A stretch of 64,000 nt of DNA from Symbiodinium natans (taxonomy: Eukaryota; Sar; Dinophyceae; Suessiales; Symbiodiniaceae), in NCBI GenBank assembly GCA_905221605.1, contig CAJNDS010002365.1:372001-436000 (forward strand). The letters are read 5' to 3'. Positions 57,730 to 64,000 of the stretch are shown one piece after another. The translations under genes were made by a program, and so were the position numbers. How positions within the stretch are numbered: position 1 is the stretch's first letter; each line of letters starts with the position of its first letter. The notes under the pieces are model-generated. The model saw nothing but the letters and a program-made list of their open reading frames with translations, made no database searches and had not been told where the DNA came from.

Positions 57730-59370
57730 TGGCGGCTCAGAATGGCAGTTTTCATCGGAGCCAGTAGCTCTTGGCGTGCCTTGGGCTTTCTTCTGTGGCC
57801 GGCAGGATGCACCTGAAATCCGGAAGAGAAGCCACTGAATGCGCAAACAGCTCCCGCCAGATGTTAGGGTGCCGGAAGAAGCTTCGCAACAAGAAATGAA
57901 ATACCTAGTCTCCAGTGCAAGTGGAGTCCCTCCGCTGGAAGGGGGCGTGCTCGAGGCTAATGGCAGGAAACTTGCTGGCAGTGCAGGTCTCGCTGATGGC
58001 ACCAACAAGACATTGAAACAGGTACGTTCTGATGTTGAACCCTCATTGGCTGAAAAGCGTGCTCAAGACCTTGATTTGAAGGCCCCGCCTTCTTGTGCTC
58101 TGCTCGTTCTGCAACCCTGCCATGCAGGCTTGCGTCTGAAAGATACAGGGTCTGCTTTCCACAAGCTGGTTGACAAGAAGCATCTGGTCACCTTGCGACA
58201 CTGAGCTATGAGAAGGGCCCAAACGAGAAGGCGGGACCATACGTAAAATGTCAGCATATCAGGCCAACGACTCGACAGCAATCCTGAGAAACAAGGGATA
58301 GCCAATAGCAGTCACCGCAGTCACCAAGCTAAGGTACTGAACTCGGCAGCCCGAACCCAAGAAGAACAAGGTGCCGGCCAGAGCTTCTTTGCGCCCTCAA
58401 TCCCCAGTCCTGTACAAACACAGCTCAAGACATCCTCAAAAAAAAAGAGCACGTTAACAAAGGCGTGAGAACAACACACATCGACTCACTGAACTTCAAT
58501 GCTACACGACGCAGCGTCACGGCTTCATCACTTCACGTGGAGTCCTGCAAACGTGCATTTAAGGGCAGGCTGCTGCCAGGAATCCCACGATCAAACCTCA
58601 GGAGAAAATGTGTGGGTTTGGGATTGTCAACGCATGTCCAGCAGGGAAGTGTAGCTTGCGCCAAGGCCCTGGCCCACTGAGGCAACACACAAACCCGAGA
58701 AAGTGTACACGTTACTGGGTTGCCGAGCCAAATGGCAGGTGGTTTCCACACAACTCGAACTCTTCGAGGCTTCCAGGGACCCCTCATGTTTGTCTCGCCT
58801 CCCTTTTGGTTGAATTTGCAGTCGTTTAAATGGAGAACCGAGATTTGTCGTGCTGCGGATTCCTCGGGACCAACCAGGGACCCAGGGAGCGACCCCTAGC
58901 AGACCCCGAGCCCTTGCCTCCCAGATCCAAACGGCACTGCGTGCGTAGCCAAATCAGCAGGACATGCTGGGAGTTGGGCTCGGCCTGATCTACCACATCG
59001 CAGGCAGAACAGTCCACCTGCTTAGGACCCACGGAGGCCCCTAGAAGAACCCTTTAACCCCTGAACCCTTGCCTTTAACCCGCATGTCCTAGGCACTGCA
59101 GCAACCTTCTGGGCCCCCAAAAAGCCTACACTGTAGTTCCTCTTGACTTTCAACCGTAGCACGGCACTGTGACCCCTACTCTGTCGATTCCGACCCGAAC
59201 ATACCCGAACTTAAAAACCTGCAGCCTTTCTAGATTGTCGGGGCCCTGCGCCCCCACGACATCCAAGAATCAAGAAGTCTCAGTGGGGACAATTTCTCTC
59301 GCAGAGCGGTTCGCCAGTGCCTGTCTCAGAAAGCCTTGCAACAACAAGCGCGCCACGGTTCCGTGGTCAA
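57730..59370. other. Spacer between channel and upstream gene, weak exon signals
   Basis: Minus-strand segments near 58,260-58,170 (LTFYVWSRLLVWALLIAQC) and 58,180-58,060 (NQLVESRPCIFQTQACM, RRRGLQIKV) look coding in different frames. Overlapping plus-strand frames at 57,629-57,838 and 57,839-58,204 also look plausible. I cannot decide between strands. Near 59,045-59,090 is a short CCCTTTAACCC-type telomere-like stretch. Confidence 0.3.
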
Positions 59371-59375
59371 GGCTT

Positions 59376-60516
59376 TCAATCCAGTCCTGTCATAGAAGCA
59401 GTGACAAACTCCTGTGGGTTAACAATGGAGTCGTAGATCAAGTAGAGAATGATGACAACCAGCACCGGAATGATCAGGAAGTACGGACCTGCACACAGTC
59501 AGGTCTGATCAGAACTTGACACTTCGGCAGCTCTGCTGCACGGTGACAGACATTCACTGGCTAAGGCAGTCACCAGCAAACTTGTCAACAAAGTTCTTGG
59601 AGCTTTCATCGCGACGCTTCCAATACCTCTCCACCTCTTGTCGGGTGATACCAACCTCATCAAGCAGAGATGCTCAGAGATGCTCAGAGTGTGCACACAG
59701 AGGGGATTCGCGCTTTTGCATTGCACAGCGCATTGGCGGCATAAGTTGCAGGGGTCTGAGGCCTCTTTGTACACGTCGCGCTTGGCGGGAAGGAAGTTTG
59801 GCCGCTCGTCTTCGTCACTGGCGGATTTCAACACCTGGCAAAGGCACTGCGAGGAAGCCACAAGAAGCCACAATAAGGCGTCTTCTCCCTGCCCCTCTCG
59901 AAAGGTCAAAGTGGGAAGGTCCCTACTGAGCCTCATCCAAGCTCTTCTTGACGATGGACCTGGACCTCTTCTTTGGGGCCTCACACAAAACAACTCACAG
60001 CAAAGACTCAGCAAAGCAGCTCTCTGCGGACACTCCGCATTCTCAAGACGATAACACTCTGTGCAAAAAACTGCCTTCAGCTCACGTCGCTTGAGCTTCT
60101 TCCCCGTGGCCCTGTCCACAGCCTTCACTTGCCAAGCTGCGTTCTCGGCATGTCTGAACAATCTTCAACTATCTCAAGTCACAGAAACGAGACAACAGCA
60201 TACGACGCGTGTCCGCAAAAGGGAGCATTCATGAGGCGCACCTTCTGCGCGCTCTCAGACAAGCCCGAAAGTTCATCATCATCTTCGACATCGGCATCAT
60301 CTGGACTGATGTCCTTCTTGAGGCCCCTCTTTTTCAGCACCTGGTGTCTTTGGACTAGCGGCGAGCGCCACATACCAGCGATTCCATAACACGTGCCACA
60401 GATGTACTCAAGCCAATCTATGGGCTTCGTGCTTCGTCAAGCTTGTCCGAAATCTCCTGAGCGTCAAGCTGAGGCTTTAGCAACAGAAACTTGTTGGAAT
60501 GCGGTCGGTTGTCGCC
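59376..60516 (-). CDS. Unrecognised protein with C-terminal membrane anchor, last six exons
   Basis: Minus-strand exons: 60,516 to about 60,423 (HSNKFLLLKPQLDAQEISDK); 60,417-60,227 (WLEYICGTCYGIAGMWRSP, an acidic DDADVEDDDELSGLSES stretch); 60,153-60,086 (HAENAAWQVKAVDRATGKK, GT donor GTGAGC); 59,834 to about 59,735 (SASDEDERPNFLPAKRDVY); 59,672-59,562 (LLDEVGITRQEVERYWKRR, NFVDKFAGDCL, GC donor); and 59,488-59,376 (PYFLIIPVLVVIILYLIYDS, ending MTGLD, stop). The last junction is in phase. A single hydrophobic helix near the C-terminus suggests a tail-anchored membrane protein with a charged cytoplasmic head. No family recognised. The first two exons abut with a frame change and only seven bases between them, which cannot be an intron, so a one-base error or lesion is likely near 60,420. 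Confidence 0.65.
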
Positions 60517-60529
60517 CTGCGACGGCAGT

Positions 60530-63500
60530 CCTTTTCCTCAGAAACTGTACGAGACTCGGCACGGGCTGCAACTCGAGATGCGGGACCTCAGAGAGCCGCA
60601 GTCGTCCACAGACAGAGCCCTCTGAGTGTGTGCTGTTGACATAGTTGGCTTGACGTCAAAGGCTTCAGACTTCTCCGCGCTGACGGCTAACCCCCCAAAC
60701 CCTGTCGAATCTCAGCTACTGAGCTACTGCAACAGACGCCTCTACCCACTGGGGCCCGGACGAGATGGCCGCAACGCAACAAAGCCGACCAGGGCAGGGC
60801 ACAGCAACAGAAGAAGACCACACCTTCCGGCTTCGACAAATCTCTCAAAAGAAACCTAAAAACTCCGCGGGCCCCGATGTTTCGGGCCTCTGTGTCTTGC
60901 GAAATGGCGGCTGACTATCACACTGCTGTCACGTCGTCACTATGGACTCCGAGATATTGGACTGAGGTTTCTGGGAATCCTGGGATTCCTGGCCGAAAAG
61001 GTATCAAGAAGACAAGACCTTGCTCAACTTCTTTCAGTGACATCCCTGCCACTTCCTCCAAGCTTGGCAGTTGGCAACCAGTAGCACCCCTCATGCCCTT
61101 AAAAACCCAGATCCTCACTCCAGGCCACCTTTAAAGACATGTCAGGGCAGGAAGTCCGAAACCGTGCCAAACATAACAGGTGTTGCCCTCCATCCTCAAG
61201 TCTCTTACCACTCACACCGTGCGATTCAAAGTGTGTGGGTGTGTGCCCTCATCCTTTGCAGATTTGGCTCCGACCTTTTCCGACCATTGCTGGAAGAAAC
61301 CTGGACCCATGACACTTTCAGAAGGAAATAGCTCAGTCGACCGGCGCTTCCTCCTGAGAACCCATTCTTTGTAACAAAAATCGCACGTTCACCTGTTGAC
61401 TGAGAGGGTCGCGCTGTCCGTAGACATGACGCGGGTTTAGAATTTAGGGTCAGGGTTTCGCATTGCTTTTTGTTGGGGCACAGCTTTGCAGCTCTGGTCT
61501 TATCTCCAGCGTGGTGAGTCCACCGCTGGCACCCCCTGGGAACACCTCTGCAAACCGGCGCATTCCATGTACTGAGTTGTCCACTGAGTAATGGAACTCG
61601 CTTGCTTGCCCACAAGTTCCCGCACTCTAGTCTTGCCTTTATGGTGTGGACTGTCACCACTTCCCTCCTGTCCACTCCTCACCTTCCTATTGAAACCACC
61701 CCCTCTGTCCCAACTTGGACTGATCTGTCTCCTCTCTGAATTTGGCCCTCGCTCCAGTGCAGTACACAAGTTTGGCAAGTTGCGCAGCAGCGTAAAAACC
61801 GTGCCAAAGTCGCCAAGTCATGTGACTTTTTGGGTTCCTTGCATTCCTTCAACAACACGAAAGCACGTTACGGGCCATTCCTGTCCATGAATAATTTCAC
61901 CAAGAAATCCGCAAGGGTTCCACATGCAGATGGGGATCTAGACTCTGGAATCTCTAGACCCACATTCAAACTGCCGGAGAATTACCACAATCTGAAAGCA
62001 TTTCGACAACTTGTTCTTCTTAAGTCATTCAGCATAGAAAGCTATGGACTGTGTTCGTGCAAGTGCAGAATCATGCGGAACGACTTAAGAAGATTACTTC
62101 TACATGGTTGTGATTTTATGATTCCATTGGTTCGCTAACCGGATCCCTTCAGCTCCTGCACTGGCAAGATGCTTCGACTCGCGCATCATAAGTTCACTCA
62201 ACATCCGTTACCACAACCTTCGACCGTCTGACTTGCTGCATCACGTTCCTGCAGGCGCGTTGTGGCATTTTATTGTTCACACCTTTGCGGCAAGCTTGCG
62301 AAGCTTTTTCAGAAGTGGAATCTGAGGCAACACTTCCAGATACTGCATGATACAGCTGATGCTTTTGGTCTGCAGCGGCGAAAAATAACCCGCAAACATG
62401 CAAAATCCAACGTACCGATTTGATTGAACTCCGGGTCAAGCCCCCTCTTCAAAGTCTCCGAAAACATAGCTTCATGCAGCTGCCAGCAGCTGCCCGTACA
62501 ACAGAAAACACGGCATTGCGGTGTGTATCTGCAAAACAAGTCCAGAGCAGTGCACCTGCAGCTGGCGCTCAGACGACGTGGCTTCATGGCTGGAGATACA
62601 GATTGCAAACCAAGCGTGAAAGTAACATACGGTCGAACAAATTACATGCCGGACCTCGGTAGCCAAGGCATTAATGTGGCACAAAATGTAGCTAAGATAG
62701 GATGGCTCAGCGGGTGCAGCCATAAAGGACAAGCACAGCAAGCACAGCAAGCTTGAGCCCCGGATGTCAAACACAGCTCTCTTAACCTTTCTGTCTTCGA
62801 GACATCAACAGATGCCAGAAAGTCAGGATGGCTGCATCCTTTGTGGAACATGTTTCTGGCCTGAGGCCTAGGGCACTTTGGGTTCTGAGGCTTGTGCGTG
62901 CGCAAGTGTGTACGAAGCTAGGGGGATTGGTTGTCTTCGGCTCACTGATGTTCTGTTGATCTTACAGGCTCCAAATCTCAAGAATTCTAACCACGTCTCT
63001 TTCAGCATGGCCTGCGAATGCATCATCCGACTCTATGGTGCCCCAGCCGCTTTGCGGCAGGCGTCGCTGGACAGACCTGCACCTCAGCCAGGCACATTCG
63101 CGACCAAACGCCGAAAGAGATCATACGTTGGTAAAGCGTGCTTGTAGATCACACGTGAACTGTCACGATCCTCTTGCGCGGTAAGAAGCTGCGAGGCAGA
63201 ATTTGCCGACAGCAGGCACTGGCTAAGATGCAGAAGCAGACTTTCAGACAGCAAGCTCCAAACAGCGACAATGATTGCTTTCAGGTTGGCTCTGGTGACA
63301 AAGGAGCAGGCGCCTTGCAACTGCATTAAAGTCAATCCAGGTCAAGAAGACCCCAACAAACTGAGATTTTCCTGTGGTATGGTCACGGTTACCTTGACCA
63401 TCGGCTTGCGCACTGATACAGCTCCTGTCTTCAGACAGCGCTGCCGCATAATGCCTACGCACCGAAGCCCACATCGAACCTCAACTTTTGACCCTCACAC

Positions 63501-64000
63501 ATCTGAAGTCTTTGAAGAAGCGAGCCTGCATTGTAGCATGCGTCTAATTTTTTATGGGCAATGGCAATGTTGCAGCTGTTGCAACAGGATCCACTATGAC
63601 TATGAGCTTCTCATGGTTTTCGGCCTTTGCTCTTTCGGCCAGACAAAATTTGATCGCTACTCAGTTCGCTCTACATCTCAACAGAAACTCAACCGCACCT
63701 GGTGCTGTGTGGAACAAAGTTTCGCAGCCTCTCAGCGACAAAGCTCTGAGAAACCTGTCACTTTGTTCTCACCTCGGGGAGATCAGCATAACTCTTCAAG
63801 CTCCTGCTTTGCGGCATTCAGAAGCCTCCTAACGGAATGATTCGCTCGCTCTGTCCTCGCATATGCGAACACATTCTGAGATCACGGCAAGATGAGACTG
63901 CTGCATCAAAATTTCCATGTACTCCGTCACGCGGTCACGTTTCCTGCCAGGCTTACAAAACAGCGCCGCGCGCGTGCGCGTGCTACCACAACAAAACAAA
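60530..64000. other. No supportable gene; weak exon signals
   Basis: Minus-strand segments that might be exons: about 61,105-61,035 (CQLPSLEEVAGMSLKEVEQ before a GT donor), about 61,760-61,510 (FNRKVRSGQEGSGDSPHHKG, ELVGKQASSITQWTTQ) and about 63,330-63,250 (RANLKAIIVAVWSLLSESLL, hydrophobic). None joins in phase. Short TTTAGGG-like units (GGGTTTAGAATTTAGGGTCAGGG) lie at about 61,434-61,456. The last 40 bases contain an alternating CG/TG tract (63,964-63,981) with Z-DNA-prone composition. Confidence 0.35.

Noticed and set aside
57181-58008. Minus-strand frame of 275 codons
   Set aside because: Although long, it is in a different frame from the phased channel exons at 57,110-57,602, and its translation is Ser/Pro/Arg-rich.
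63271-63840. Plus-strand frame of 189 codons at the window end
   Set aside because: Translation lacks domain-like patterns and overlaps minus-strand exon-like sequence. No evidence to choose it.
1-64000. CRISPR array, bacterial operon, IS element, rRNA or tRNA
   Set aside because: No regularly spaced repeats with unique spacers, no inverted-repeat-bounded transposase, no rRNA-like or cloverleaf sequence seen by eye. The intron structure is eukaryotic.

Overview
The window looks like nuclear DNA from a dinoflagellate, most likely a Symbiodiniaceae-type genome. The evidence is a roughly 50% GC sequence with no operons, RBS or tRNA clusters. Coding sequence is cut into exons of about 20-150 nt by short introns. 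Most introns I could phase begin with GC rather than GT, and a few begin with GA. Nearly all recognisable coding sequence lies on the minus strand, which is typical of dinoflagellate one-directional gene arrays. Degenerate TTTAGGG-type repeats also occur. I assembled exons by eye from reading frame, splice phase and protein-family pattern. Wherever I give exact exon edges, the phases of neighbouring exons agree unless I say otherwise.

Layout on the minus strand, read from high to low coordinates. At 60.5-59.4 kb is an unrecognised gene with a C-terminal membrane anchor. From about 57.6 to 29.8 kb runs one very large gene for a four-domain, 24-TM voltage-gated cation channel of the CaV/NaV superfamily. 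All four domains, S4 sensors, pore loops and S6 helices can be followed. The four filter positions are all glutamate (EEEE), which predicts Ca2+ preference. Two other protein genes, on the same strand, lie inside introns of domain IV: a mitochondrial-carrier-like membrane protein (38.6-36.2 kb) in the S3-S4 intron, and a zinc-ribbon/histidine-triad-like protein (34.6-32.2 kb) in the pore-S6 intron. Both introns are about 2.8 kb, against 50-300 nt for most others in the gene.

The left half (0-29 kb) is much poorer. Short minus-strand exon clusters of unrecognised genes occur near 0.7, 5.1-5.9, 7.3-8.9, 11-12.4, 13.5-13.9, 15.2-15.7 (three phased exons), 17.7-18.7, 20-21.2, 24.1-25.1 and 28-29 kb. 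One intronless plus-strand reading frame lies at 21.3-21.7 kb. Between them are long stretches in which I see no supportable gene, plus simple repeats (CAT, CA, CT and long C/G runs).

No CRISPR array, insertion sequence, rRNA, tRNA or bacterial-type promoter was seen. I looked by eye for a 3'-like relic of the dinoflagellate spliced leader and did not find one.
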